In this document: positions 9,571 through 19,058 of the stretch, piece by piece | How positions within the stretch are numbered: position 1 is the stretch's first letter | How the letters are laid out: each line of letters opens with the position of its first letter | Assembly: GCA_043805435.1 (NCBI GenBank) | Contig: JAZDHY010000119.1 | Coordinates: 1-64,000, forward strand | DNA: 64,000 bases | From: JAEXOD01 sp043805435 | GTDB taxonomy: Bacteria > Bacteroidota > Ignavibacteria > Ignavibacteriales > Melioribacteraceae | Direction: 5' to 3' | Notes under the pieces: model-generated | The model's database searches: none | Seen by the model: the letters and a program-made list of their open reading frames with translations, nothing else | Told to the model about the DNA's origin: nothing | Position numbers and translations under genes: made by a program

Positions 9571-12368
9571 GATACCAAGGAAAAGAAGTTGAGGTAATTA
9601 ATAAAAAGACAATTTTTGGTAAAGAAGTTGCTGAAATAAAAATAATTTCAACTTCTCAAATAATTTCAGTTCCTTTTATTGAATTAGAAACAAATACTGA
9701 AAATATTAGTGTTAACGAAATTATATATAAGGTAATTGCAACTAAGATAAAGTCGGAAATATTAAACCAAAAGATTCTTTCTCCTTTTGAAAGCAACGTT
9801 ATACCATTACCTCATCAGATACTTGCACTTGAAAAAATTATGTCGGGCAATTATTTACGCTTTTTGTTGGCGGATGAAGTAGGAATGGGTAAAACAATTG
9901 AAACAGGGTTAGCTCTTAAAGAATTGAAGTTACGGGGAATTGTAAAAAGAAGTTTAATTATTGTGGGTAAAACCGCAATGCTTCAATGGCAGCAGGAATT
10001 AAAACATCATTTTAATGAGATTTTTCACATTTATGATACCGAATATATTAATGCATTAGTTAAAACATTTACACGTTTTGAAGCTGATAATGAAATAAAT
10101 ATATGGGGACAACATAATCAGTTAATCGTTTCATTGGATGCATTAAAACCGATAGAATATCGGCAGGGATGGTCGAAGCAGAAAGTTGAAGAATACAATA
10201 AATACAGAATTGAAAGCGTATTAGAAGCAGATTTTGACTTAGTTGTAATAGATGAGTGCCACAAGGTTGGCGGTGGTACTCAATTGGTTGGTCGTTTTCA
10301 GATGGCTGAAATACTTTGTAATGCAATACCTAATATTTTATTGCTTTCTGCTACACCACACAGGGGGAAAAGTGATCATTTTAGAAGGATATTGCAACTT
10401 TTAGACGCGGATGCTTTTTCCGGTGAAGGGATGCCGCCTCTAAGCGAATTAGAACCTTATGTAATACGTACGGAAAAAAGACAAGCAATAGATTATAACG
10501 GGAAGCCTCTTTTTAATAAAAGGATTACAAAAAAAATTGATGTTGTTTACGACAACACAAAACATTTACGCCAGCAAAAGTTGTATGACGCTGTAACTGA
10601 ATATGTGGTAACCGGTTTTAATCTTGCCCAGCAAACCAAAAATAATTCATATGGTTTTGTAATGCTATTATTCCAACGAATGATGAGCAGTTCTACTAAA
10701 GCCATTTTGGATGCAATGAAAAAAAGGGTTGAAAGACTTTCAGAAGCAAAAAATGAAATAACAAAAGAAAATACAATTAATAATTTAGAAGAGTTTGGTT
10801 TTGAGGGACAATACGAAATTGATTTTGAGCAGAAAGTTATTTCGTATGTAACTGAAACACGTGCTAATTATGATTCGGAATTAATAGTTTTACAAGGGTT
10901 AATTCGCCAAGCAATCGATTGCATAAATATGGAGTCCGATGCAAAGGTTGATTTTTTATTAGAGATGTTGGTTGAATTAAAAAAGCAAGAGCAGAATCCG
11001 GATGTTAAAATTTTATTATTTACCGAGTTTACAAGTACTCAAGCAATGCTTAAAAAAGATCTTGAAGAAAAAGGTGGTTTTATTTGTGATGTAATTAATG
11101 GCTCAATGGATTTTGATGCACGTATTGCAGCATTAAAAAACTTTAAGAATAATGCCCAAATATTAATTGCTACTGATGCTGCCGGCGAGTCTTTAAATAT
11201 GCAATTTGCATATATAGTAATTAATTATGATATGCCTTGGAATCCAATGATCCTTGAGCAGCGAATTGGTCGTGTTGATAGGATCGGACAATCACATGAG
11301 GTTCTTGCTCTAAATATAATGCTTGATAATTCTATAGAAAAAAGAGTTTACGAGGTTATTGAAACAAAACTCAATCAAATTATGAACGAGTTGGGAATTG
11401 ATAAAACCGCCGATGTTTTAGATAGCACAATGGAAAGAGATGGGATTAATAGATTGTATTTAACATCACTCCTTAATCCTGCCGAATTTGAAAAAGAGAG
11501 TAAAAATTGGCTTCAGGAGATTAAAAAGAAATTAAGTGAATATAAAAGTACAGAAGGAGCCCTTCCAAGCTTAAATACAAGCGAAATAACAGTTGAAAAA
11601 GTTGAATCATTAAAACATAGTCCAATACCAAATTGGCTGGAAGACCTTACTAAGAACTTCTTAAAATATAAGAATATTCCTTATTTACATCAATGGAATG
11701 GGGTGAAATTCAAATTTCCTGGTTTCGCGGAAAACATATATACATTTAATATTAAAGATAGTATAAATGATCCTATTCCCGAACCTGTTTCATTGCAGCA
11801 TCCAATTATTCAAAGTATTCTATCAGAAGCGGTTCCGTTTAACATTACGCATTGTATACCGATAGTTAAAATTAATAACAAAAAAAACGTTTCAGGTTAT
11901 TGGAGTGTTTGGCATCTATGTGTAAAAAATGAATTTGAGGCCGAACATTTATTTCAACCAATATTTATTTCCAATGAAGGGGATGTTTTTTTGGCTTTTG
12001 CTCAAGACATTTGGTCAAAATTAATACAAGATGAAAATTATTTGGAAATTATTGGAGTATTAAAAAAAGAAGAGAATAAAATAGTATTTACACGATTATC
12101 GCAAAAAGCAGAAGAGCTTTTGCAAAATAGATATATTGAAATTGAACAAAGAATTAATGATAATACAAATAAAATTAAAGCCAATAAACAAAAAGCATTT
12201 GATTTTAGGGAAAAACAAATTAAAAAAATAGGCATTGAAAATATTAAAAAATCGAGGTTAAACAGACTTTCTAAAGAAAAAGAAGAATGGCTTCAAAATT
12301 TTGATTCATCAAAACAAACTGTCCCAGTGTTAAATTGTTTAATTATTTGTAAAGTGCAGAATGAATAG
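9567..12368 (+). CDS. brxHII: BREX type 3 SF2/SNF2-type helicase BrxHII
   Basis: This 933-aa superfamily 2 helicase/translocase carries Walker A ADEVGMGKT (residues 102-110), a DECH Walker B at 229-232, SATPHRGK as motif III, and motif VI QRIGRVDRIGQ from residue 565, the SNF2/RapA-like arrangement. A long charged helical tail follows residue 850. Its slot between the methyltransferase region and pglZ is where BREX-3 carries brxHII. It probably moves along or remodels DNA for the system. The ATG overlaps the nuclease stop by 4 bp, and the gene end overlaps pglZ by 8 bp, so expression should be coupled on both sides. Confidence 0.88.
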   Translation: MRYQGKEVEVINKKTIFGKEVAEIKIISTSQIISVPFIELETNTENISVNEIIYKVIATKIKSEILNQKILSPFESNVIPLPHQILALEKIMSGNYLRFLLADEVGMGKTIETGLALKELKLRGIVKRSLIIVGKTAMLQWQQELKHHFNEIFHIYDTEYINALVKTFTRFEADNEINIWGQHNQLIVSLDALKPIEYRQGWSKQKVEEYNKYRIESVLEADFDLVVIDECHKVGGGTQLVGRFQMAEILCNAIPNILLLSATPHRGKSDHFRRILQLLDADAFSGEGMPPLSELEPYVIRTEKRQAIDYNGKPLFNKRITKKIDVVYDNTKHLRQQKLYDAVTEYVVTGFNLAQQTKNNSYGFVMLLFQRMMSSSTKAILDAMKKRVERLSEAKNEITKENTINNLEEFGFEGQYEIDFEQKVISYVTETRANYDSELIVLQGLIRQAIDCINMESDAKVDFLLEMLVELKKQEQNPDVKILLFTEFTSTQAMLKKDLEEKGGFICDVINGSMDFDARIAALKNFKNNAQILIATDAAGESLNMQFAYIVINYDMPWNPMILEQRIGRVDRIGQSHEVLALNIMLDNSIEKRVYEVIETKLNQIMNELGIDKTADVLDSTMERDGINRLYLTSLLNPAEFEKESKNWLQEIKKKLSEYKSTEGALPSLNTSEITVEKVESLKHSPIPNWLEDLTKNFLKYKNIPYLHQWNGVKFKFPGFAENIYTFNIKDSINDPIPEPVSLQHPIIQSILSEAVPFNITHCIPIVKINNKKNVSGYWSVWHLCVKNEFEAEHLFQPIFISNEGDVFLAFAQDIWSKLIQDENYLEIIGVLKKEENKIVFTRLSQKAEELLQNRYIEIEQRINDNTNKIKANKQKAFDFREKQIKKIGIENIKKSRLNRLSKEKEEWLQNFDSSKQTVPVLNCLIICKVQNE

Positions 12369-14199
12369 TATTATTGAAAAAGCTAAACAGATGTTAATTT
12401 CCAGTTCAAAACCACATACTATTATTGTTGATAATGATGATTTGTTTGGATATGAGGAATTTAATAAGGCAATTGAAGAAGCAGGGTTTGTGATTGTTAA
12501 ATCTTCTACTGATTTGGATTTGCGAATTCTTTTTGAGTTGCAGGTTAGAGAAAGCAATAAAAGATATTTAATAATTGCTCCTGCTGATTATACTATATTA
12601 CCTGATATAGAATTATATGTTAATTACAAAGTTATTTGTCTTAAAGATTTAATACAAAACTTGGAACCAAGTGTATTAAAAGGTTTAAGTTTTAATGCAT
12701 TAAGCTTATCATGTAACATTAAATTATATGAAGATCTTGGACATTTACAAACCATTAAATTTGTTTTAGAAAACATATATAATCTTGATTTTGATACACT
12801 CACAAAAGTTAAAGCAAAAGAAAGAATATTAAACGCGTTAATTGTGGTATTCTTAAGTAAGAATAATGTTAACTTGCCCATTGCAAAATATCTTACAGAT
12901 ATCTCCAAACCATATTTCCCTGAATTGGCTAAATCGAAAATTGACAAATATCAATTAATTAACTTCTTAAATGTTAGCTGGTCAAATTATGTAATCTCAA
13001 ATCAAAGAGATATTGACTTTGAAGATCCAATACTAAACAAAAACTTTAGTTATTTATTTTTATTTGAAATTATTAACGCTATAAAAATTAGTAGTGATCA
13101 ATTTAATAAAATTCCTCAATCATTAAGAATTGGAGTTTTTACTAATGAAAATGAGAATAATGATACAGAATTAGAAAAGATCACTCAAAACTTAGATGAA
13201 AGGATTCAAATTGTTGAAGATTCCAATGAAGAGTGGTTTTCTATTATTCCGATAATAGCTAAGGCTAAATTAAAACAATTACAATCAGAAAACACTACAC
13301 TTATTGAAAATTTTGCCAAATTAGAAAAAAGAATCAATGATAGATTTCAACAGTTTATTGATAATGTCTATTGGAGTTTATTTACGTATGGTGCGGTTAA
13401 AAAACCGATACTTGTTACACGTATATTGGAATACATTATGCTGCAACCGCATAAGAAAAAATGTTTAATAGTTATTGATGGAATGAATTATTGGCAAGGT
13501 GAATTAGTAATTAAGGAATTGCAAAAGAAAGGCTTAAATCCAAATATGAAAACAACTTTTGCCTATATCCCAACAATTACTGCATGGTCGCGACAAGCAA
13601 TATTCAAAGGGAATAAACCGGATTTAAGTGAAAATAATTCGAAGGAAGAACAATTGTTTTATGATTATTGGGTTAAAAACAACTATTCAATAAATCAGAT
13701 TGAATTCTTAAAGATAGGATTATATAAAAACGATGATGTACATTCGATAAATGATGCTGTAGATATTTTGGGGATAGTAAATAACGACTTGGATGATATG
13801 ATGCATGGAATTACACTTGGCAATATCGAGTTAAAAAACTCAACACAGCAATGGGTAAAAACAAGTAATATATTTGATGAAATTAATTGCTTGGCGGAAA
13901 AGGGATTTAAGGTATATATAACTACTGACCATGGCAATATTTGTGCTTCAGGTATTGGAAACTTAAAAACTTATAATAAAATTGGTACACCTTCAAGAAG
14001 CAAAAGACATTTGTTATTCACAAATGAAATTATTAAGGAAAGGTTTTTAGAACAAAACAAAAATCTGAATGTTGGAATTAGAGATAACTCGGTTTATCTA
14101 AGGAATGAAGAGGCATTTGCAGTTGAGGGCACAAAATTAATTACTCATGGTGGTTCACATTTTTGGGAAGTCTTAATTCCCTTTATAGAAATAATATGA
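12361..14199 (+). CDS. pglZ: BREX type 3 phosphatase-fold protein PglZ
   Basis: This 612-aa member of the alkaline-phosphatase superfamily PglZ group is the hallmark component of all BREX types. Metal-site candidates are D373 in LIVIDGMNYWQ, D523-H524-G525 in ITTDHGN, and H596 in the THGGSHFWEVLIPF segment at the C-terminus. The first 300 residues are a helical region typical of the longer PglZ forms. It overlaps brxHII upstream (8 bp) and the last gene of the operon by ATGA (4 bp). PglZ is required for BREX immunity and modification in studied systems; its substrate is unknown. Confidence 0.9.
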   Translation: MNSIIEKAKQMLISSSKPHTIIVDNDDLFGYEEFNKAIEEAGFVIVKSSTDLDLRILFELQVRESNKRYLIIAPADYTILPDIELYVNYKVICLKDLIQNLEPSVLKGLSFNALSLSCNIKLYEDLGHLQTIKFVLENIYNLDFDTLTKVKAKERILNALIVVFLSKNNVNLPIAKYLTDISKPYFPELAKSKIDKYQLINFLNVSWSNYVISNQRDIDFEDPILNKNFSYLFLFEIINAIKISSDQFNKIPQSLRIGVFTNENENNDTELEKITQNLDERIQIVEDSNEEWFSIIPIIAKAKLKQLQSENTTLIENFAKLEKRINDRFQQFIDNVYWSLFTYGAVKKPILVTRILEYIMLQPHKKKCLIVIDGMNYWQGELVIKELQKKGLNPNMKTTFAYIPTITAWSRQAIFKGNKPDLSENNSKEEQLFYDYWVKNNYSINQIEFLKIGLYKNDDVHSINDAVDILGIVNNDLDDMMHGITLGNIELKNSTQQWVKTSNIFDEINCLAEKGFKVYITTDHGNICASGIGNLKTYNKIGTPSRSKRHLLFTNEIIKERFLEQNKNLNVGIRDNSVYLRNEEAFAVEGTKLITHGGSHFWEVLIPFIEII

Positions 14200-14921
14200 A
14201 AGAAAATGAAAAATATTTAGGCATTAATCAGCCTATTCCTTTTACTATACTTGATGAAATATTGTATAATTATTTTAATAATAAAGTTTTATCAAACGAA
14301 GAAGTTAAAAGATTAATAAAAGAATATTTAATCGGCGATAACCGCATAGATAAAGCTTTAAGTCATATAAATGTTCTTCTTACTAAAAATCAGGAAATAC
14401 TGCATAAGATTAAAAAAATTATTGGTAATGAAGGTTATTTGAAATTAACAAACAATGATAGATTATGTATAGCAACATGTTTTGTTGCATTAACATTTCC
14501 AGTAACTTATGATTTCATGAATGTATTAGGAGTTGGCTTTAAGGTTCAGCAAAAGATAAACCGTAATTATATAGATCAAAAACTAACATCCACTTATGGC
14601 AGTAATAGAGGGATTTATAATGCGGTTGATGCTTTAATAAAGATGCTTATAGATTTTAGACTTATTACGCGAAAAAAAAACGGGGTTTTTGAAATTGCTC
14701 CTGTTAAAAACATTAGTAATCCACTTATTAATGAATTATATGTTTATACAGACATTAAACTATCCGGTACTAAAGCGATATTATTAGACGAATTAGTTTA
14801 TAAACCTTGGTATATGTTTTTTTCTGCAAACATTATGGAACAATCTAAATTAAATTTTCTTAATATAATAGAAATGAGAGGAAATGAAAAATATCTTTCT
14901 GTTAAAAAACTAGAAGTTTGA
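14196..14921 (+). CDS. Terminal BREX-3 gene in the brxA position
   Basis: This 241-aa protein is encoded last in the operon, where type 3 BREX carries a BrxA-type protein. I chose the ATG at 14196, which overlaps the pglZ stop as ATGA; the ORF also opens 11 codons earlier inside pglZ without a ribosome site. The sequence is alpha-helical and basic, with no enzyme motif. The helical body around residues 20-150 (DKALSHINVLL, NDRLCIATCFVALTFP) and a more beta-rich end (VFEIAPVK, INELYVYTDIKL) fit the small winged-helix-like, DNA-associated BrxA family in general character. The name is inferred from position, so I leave the symbol empty. Confidence 0.65.
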   Translation: MKENEKYLGINQPIPFTILDEILYNYFNNKVLSNEEVKRLIKEYLIGDNRIDKALSHINVLLTKNQEILHKIKKIIGNEGYLKLTNNDRLCIATCFVALTFPVTYDFMNVLGVGFKVQQKINRNYIDQKLTSTYGSNRGIYNAVDALIKMLIDFRLITRKKNGVFEIAPVKNISNPLINELYVYTDIKLSGTKAILLDELVYKPWYMFFSANIMEQSKLNFLNIIEMRGNEKYLSVKKLEV

Positions 14922-14966
14922 ACACATATTGTTAATTAAAGGACAGTGAAGTAAAAAAAAGTTTAG

Positions 14967-15095
14967 CTGGTAATTAAAATTTTATTATATAAAATAGGGA
15001 ATGAATATATTGAAGTAAATATTTCGAATAAAAATGAAATTGATGATGTAATGTATTTAATTCAACAAGCGTACGATAAACAAGTGGGAGAGTAA
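14967..15095 (+). pseudogene. Short protein-like remnant downstream of the BREX operon
   Basis: A 42-codon open stretch reads IGNEYIEVNISNKNEIDDV and ends QQAYDKQVGE before a TAA stop. The composition is that of real protein (acidic/amide-rich with amphipathic spacing), yet there is no usable start: the frame begins after a TAG and its only Met is 14 residues from the end. It may be the 3' remnant of a gene lost by deletion at the edge of the defence locus. The family is not recognised. Confidence 0.3.
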
Positions 15096-15139
15096 AAATT
15101 TATCTAATAATATTTTTTAAATTTATTGGTTAATAAATA

Positions 15140-15161
15140 AAACAACAAACAAAAGTGTTAC
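15140..15161. repeat. Right copy of the 22-nt direct repeat flanking the BREX locus
   Basis: This stretch matches 267-288 in 21 of 22 positions, in the same orientation, about 220 bp after the last BREX gene. Together the two copies bracket the whole operon. Confidence 0.4.
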
Positions 15162-15573
15162 TAGGAAAGAAAAAATTGGTATAATATGGATTAATACTAA
15201 TAATGAGACTGATAAAAACCACTTATAAATTTCCCCCCTTTTACTTGTATAAGAACCTTAGTAATAACCAACAACAATCAGGGATAATTATACAGTATCG
15301 TTTTTTTAGGGGGCAAACCAAAATTAGCAGTTCGGAAAAACGGGGTGTTTGTTAATGCCGGCAATTTTTTCAATCAAATATTAATAAGCATTTTAATCAC
15401 ACAACTCATAGTTATTACATATAAGGGGTTTACCAATAATTTTGCACTATTACAGTTTGCGCTTTTATAAAAATAGTTATAATTTTGGACATGTTAAAAC
15501 AAGAAAAGTTATATAATAGAATTAACTTATTTTTTATCTAAAATTTTTGTAATTATCAATAGACTAAATTATT

Positions 15574-16080
15574 ATGAAACAAAATGAACCAAATAAAATA
15601 TTGGCGGCGGTGTGCGGATTATTTTGTCCGTCGTGTACCGTATATATTGCCTCCAATGAGGAACCGGCTAGATTAGAAAGACAGGCAAAAGCAATGAATA
15701 AAACAATTGAAGAAACAAGATGTGAGGGCTGCCGATCTGAAAAGAGAAATTCATATTGTGCTAATTGCCATATGTTTAAATGTGCAAAAGAAAAAGGAAT
15801 TGATTTTTGTGCAAATTGCGACATGTATCCGTGTACCGAATTAAAAGAGTTTCAATCTAAGTTTCCACATAGGCTGGAATTATGGAAAGACAGCGAAAAA
15901 ATAAAGGCCGAAGGATATGAAAAATGGTTTGTGGAATCTTATGAAAATTATACGTGTGAGTTTTGCGGAACAATAAATTCGGGCTGGGATATTAAATGCA
16001 GAAATTGCGGGTCTGTTCCAAGCTGTAATTATATAAATAACAATATTACGGAAATAAAAAAAAGAATGAATTTGGTTTAG
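15574..16080 (+). CDS. DUF3795-type cysteine-rich protein
   Basis: This 168-aa small cytoplasmic protein is dense in Cys pairs: CGLFCPSC near residues 14-21, CEGC, CANCHMFKC, CANCDMYPC, then a separate C-terminal zinc ribbon CEFC...CRNCGS. The first part matches the DUF3795 pattern, widespread in anaerobes and FCB bacteria and of unknown function. The C-terminal ribbon is an addition to that core. The cysteines suggest binding of zinc or iron-sulfur clusters. The gene stands alone, with long non-coding DNA on its 5' side. Confidence 0.75.
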   Translation: MKQNEPNKILAAVCGLFCPSCTVYIASNEEPARLERQAKAMNKTIEETRCEGCRSEKRNSYCANCHMFKCAKEKGIDFCANCDMYPCTELKEFQSKFPHRLELWKDSEKIKAEGYEKWFVESYENYTCEFCGTINSGWDIKCRNCGSVPSCNYINNNITEIKKRMNLV

Positions 16081-16264
16081 CTGTTATTTTAATTTTTTTG
16101 GCAGTATTAAATGCTAAAGCACTGAGGTAAACAAATGCGTTAAATTTACAATATAACACATTTAGAATGACTTTTTTTTATTAAAATTTAGCAGAAATTT
16201 AAAAATTAAATAAGATATTTGTATTTTGCAATTATTATATTTTAATCATAAATTTAGTGATGTT

Positions 16265-17488
16265 ATGACTTATTATACTTGTTTGTTAATATGTTTGTTT
16301 ATCTTCAACTGCAATAATCTTTGGGCACAGGTACCGCTTAAAATTAATATAAATACAAAACAAGCCGAGTTGTTTCTTGCAGTAATGCAAAAAATAGACT
16401 CTTCAAAACAAAAATTATATCCCGGTAAAAACGAATTAAGTAAAAACGAATCCGAACTTTTAAGAGAAAAACTAATATCGAATAAAACCTTTGGTGTTTT
16501 AGTTGATTCCTTAATAAATCATCCTGTTTATAATAGTATTGCCAAAAACGTAAAATGCAAAATAGATTCTAATTTGTATGAGGAAAAAGAAGCATACAGA
16601 CAGGTCTTTTATAACCTTTATGATAAATCAATGCGTTTTACAGCAGATATGCAGGTTACATGGATTAATTTTTTCCACTCACCATTAAAAGATACTGCCT
16701 TACTAATAATAAAAAAAATATCTAATAATGCGGAAATGTATGGAAAAGAAATATCTGCATTAGTAAAAGATTATTTACCTAAAAACTTCCAATATGAAGA
16801 ATCAATTGAATTATATATAGGATTTGACGGAAACAGAGGAAGCATTAATGATGGTAAAATAATTTTTATGGACGGTGTTTTTACTGGTTTTACAAATCCC
16901 GAACTGTTTAAGCTTACTCTTGCGCACGAAACACACCATGCGGAGTATGGCAGATATTTGGAAACTAAATACCCAAAGCTAAACCACCTTGAAGAAATAA
17001 ATCCACTTTTAAAATGGCAGTTAAGCATAATTTTAGAAGGGACAGCCCAACAAATCAACTTTGATTCGTATCAAAATGAGGCTAAAGAGCTTTATAATAA
17101 TAACAAACTTTTACAAGAACTTTATGATGAATGGATAAAATTATTTAGGGGATATTCAAATTCTATAAATCCCAAAGAATATTACGAAAAGTATAACAAT
17201 TATTATTCTAACGAATTTGCATTAAAAAAAATAAACGAATATTGCCCCAATCCGGTTATTAGCAAAAAAATCATCAGTAGAAGACCATCATTTGTTTATT
17301 ATCTTGGATATAATCTGTTTAATACAATTTTATTAAAGGGTGGGACTGATTCTTTAATAAATTGTGTAAGCGAGCCGGAATCTTTACTTGAGTGTTACAA
17401 TAAATATATGGAAAATCAAAACATCATTCCGCTAATTCCAAATGATATGGTAAAGTTGTGGCGTGTAAATTTTGAAGCAGCCAAATAA
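16265..17488 (+). CDS. Secreted putative zinc metalloprotease (HExxH; DUF5700-like)
   Basis: The 407-aa protein starts at the ATG at 16265, giving the signal peptide MTYYTCLLICLFIFNC ending near WAQ; the frame opens upstream at a TTG (16226) that would bury the signal. The zinc site is LAHETHHAEYG (H221, E222, H225), with a candidate third ligand E258 in LEGTAQQ, a gluzincin-like spacing. The overall form resembles the DUF5700 family of putative Zn-dependent proteases. It is expected outside the cytoplasmic membrane. The gene stands alone, followed by a YkgJ-type gene after 51 bp. Confidence 0.72.
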   Translation: MTYYTCLLICLFIFNCNNLWAQVPLKININTKQAELFLAVMQKIDSSKQKLYPGKNELSKNESELLREKLISNKTFGVLVDSLINHPVYNSIAKNVKCKIDSNLYEEKEAYRQVFYNLYDKSMRFTADMQVTWINFFHSPLKDTALLIIKKISNNAEMYGKEISALVKDYLPKNFQYEESIELYIGFDGNRGSINDGKIIFMDGVFTGFTNPELFKLTLAHETHHAEYGRYLETKYPKLNHLEEINPLLKWQLSIILEGTAQQINFDSYQNEAKELYNNNKLLQELYDEWIKLFRGYSNSINPKEYYEKYNNYYSNEFALKKINEYCPNPVISKKIISRRPSFVYYLGYNLFNTILLKGGTDSLINCVSEPESLLECYNKYMENQNIIPLIPNDMVKLWRVNFEAAK

Positions 17489-17539
17489 GCATAATTTTTA
17501 TTCTAATTATATTTTTTAACTAATAAAAAAGACTATAAT

Positions 17540-18061
17540 ATGAAAATTGAAACTGATTTAGAACTTATTAAAAAAATGGGTATATTGAAAGAAAAGGAAA
17601 ATATGGAGTTTCGGGTTTATCTAAAAAATATGAGTGTTGGAACCAAAAAAATGGATAGATTGGTTCACAAAATAAACGATGAAGTAACTTCCCAAATTGA
17701 TTGTACATTATGTGCCAATTGTTGTAAAATAACTACCACCTGTTTTGATGAAGAGGATGTTGCAAAGTTTTCTGCCGGTTTAAATCAAAACATTGAACAA
17801 TTTAAAACCACTTATTTAATTCCATCCGAAGATGAAGAAGGATGTTACGATACTAATATTTTACCCTGTCCGTTTTTAGAGGACAATAAATGCTCTAATT
17901 ATATCAACAGGCCTAAAGAATGCAAATCGTATCCACATTTGCAAAACGAAGAATTTACTTTTAGGTTATTTGGGGTTGTAGCTAATTATTCAAGGTGCCC
18001 GATTGTATATAATGTTTATGAAAAATTAAAACAATTATTGTGGCGAAAAGATTGGAGATGA
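17540..18061 (+). CDS. YkgJ-type Fe/Zn cysteine-cluster protein
   Basis: This 173-aa protein shows the YkgJ/UPF0153 pattern: CTLCANCCKI around residues 56-65, then a later CPFLEDNKCSNYINRPKECKSYP block giving the remaining ligands. Such proteins are cytoplasmic and are presumed to bind a metal cluster; the biochemical role is unknown. No signal peptide or membrane segment is present. It lies in the same direction as the upstream protease gene, but the AT-rich gap shows no ribosome site strong enough to argue for an operon. Confidence 0.8.
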   Translation: MKIETDLELIKKMGILKEKENMEFRVYLKNMSVGTKKMDRLVHKINDEVTSQIDCTLCANCCKITTTCFDEEDVAKFSAGLNQNIEQFKTTYLIPSEDEEGCYDTNILPCPFLEDNKCSNYINRPKECKSYPHLQNEEFTFRLFGVVANYSRCPIVYNVYEKLKQLLWRKDWR

Positions 18062-18183
18062 AATTTAATATAATATTGTTGCAAATTTCATATATAAATT
18101 AAAATTTTAAGTATTAATAATATCCTGTTATGTAAACTGTTATTTATGTGAATACTTTTAAAAAATAGGCTACTGGAGTATTT

Positions 18184-18222
18184 ATGGGATTAAAAGAAAT
18201 AAAACAAGAACTAAACAAATAA
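18184..18222 (+). pseudogene. N-terminal stub resembling a DUF6155-family gene
   Basis: ATG at 18184 gives MGLKEIKQELNK and then TAA. This matches the conserved opening of a small FCB family (DUF6155, from memory), after which the normal protein would continue for well over 100 residues. Here translation stops at once, and an overlapping frame (18222-18317, 31 aa) does not restore the family. I read it as the surviving 5' tip of a deleted gene. Homology is judged on 12 residues only. Confidence 0.35.
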
Positions 18223-18325
18223 TGACTGCTTTGGTTAATAGGACTGATAATGTTGGTTATGGATTGGGTAAAATGGTTACATATATTTATTTACGTTATT
18301 GTGAAAATTTAAACTAATAAAAAAT

Positions 18326-19054
18326 ATGGCATATATAAAAGAACATTATGATAAAATATTAAGCGAATATTATTCGTGGGTGTTTGGTGGTTTGGAGAAT
18401 AATATAAAAGATAACATAGAATTTTTTTTATCTTCCGGGTTAATTCCAAGACAAGGCGGAATAGCTTTGGATTTAGGAGCAGGATCCGGGTTCCAATCAA
18501 TTCCATTAGGCCAATTAGGATATAAAATAATATCAATAGATTTTAGCGAAGAACTTTTAGCTGAAATAAAACAGAATAGTAATGGTCTGCAAATAACTAC
18601 AATTAATGATGATATACTAAATTTTAAAAAATATGTTACAAATAATGTTGAATTATGTGTTTGTATGGGCGATACTTTAACACATCTTACTTCACTTGAA
18701 GACGTAAAAAAATTATTGAGTGATGTTTTTGATGTATTAGAAAAACAGGGGACGTTTGTTTTGTCGTTTCGTGACCTTACTAAACAACTAACCGGCCTTG
18801 ATCGAATTATTCCCGTTAGAAGTGAAAAGGATAAAATATTTACTTGTTTTTTAGAATACGAAAAAGATAAAGTAAAAGTTACCGATATATTATACCAATA
18901 TAAAAACAAAGAATGGCAAATAAAAAAAAGCTATTATCGAAAAATAAAAATATCTAAAGAATGGATTATTACCCAAATGGAGGATATTGGTTACCTAATT
19001 GTACAATCAAGCGTAGATAATGGAATGGTAAAAATTATTGCCAAAAAAGAATAA
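18326..19054 (+). CDS. SAM-dependent methyltransferase (class I)
   Basis: This 242-aa protein has a Rossmann SAM site IALDLGAGSGFQ (about residues 46-57), an acidic strand-2 end (IISIDFS), and LCVCMGDTLTHL in the motif IV/post-I area. It is a small-molecule type methyltransferase of the UbiE/SAM-dependent superfamily; the substrate cannot be predicted. It ends 4 bp before the ATG of the alpha/beta hydrolase gene, so the two probably form an operon. Confidence 0.8.
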   Translation: MAYIKEHYDKILSEYYSWVFGGLENNIKDNIEFFLSSGLIPRQGGIALDLGAGSGFQSIPLGQLGYKIISIDFSEELLAEIKQNSNGLQITTINDDILNFKKYVTNNVELCVCMGDTLTHLTSLEDVKKLLSDVFDVLEKQGTFVLSFRDLTKQLTGLDRIIPVRSEKDKIFTCFLEYEKDKVKVTDILYQYKNKEWQIKKSYYRKIKISKEWIITQMEDIGYLIVQSSVDNGMVKIIAKKE

Positions 19055-19058
19055 TAAA

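Larger units (their letters stand above)
14922..15573. other. Intergenic junction between the BREX operon and the downstream gene patchwork
   Basis: No intact gene is visible in these 650 bp. The stretch holds a short coding-like remnant (14967-15095) and the right copy of the flanking direct repeat (15140-15161). No clear hairpin terminator follows the BREX operon. TATAAT occurs at about 15179 but lacks a matching upstream box. Confidence 0.6.
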
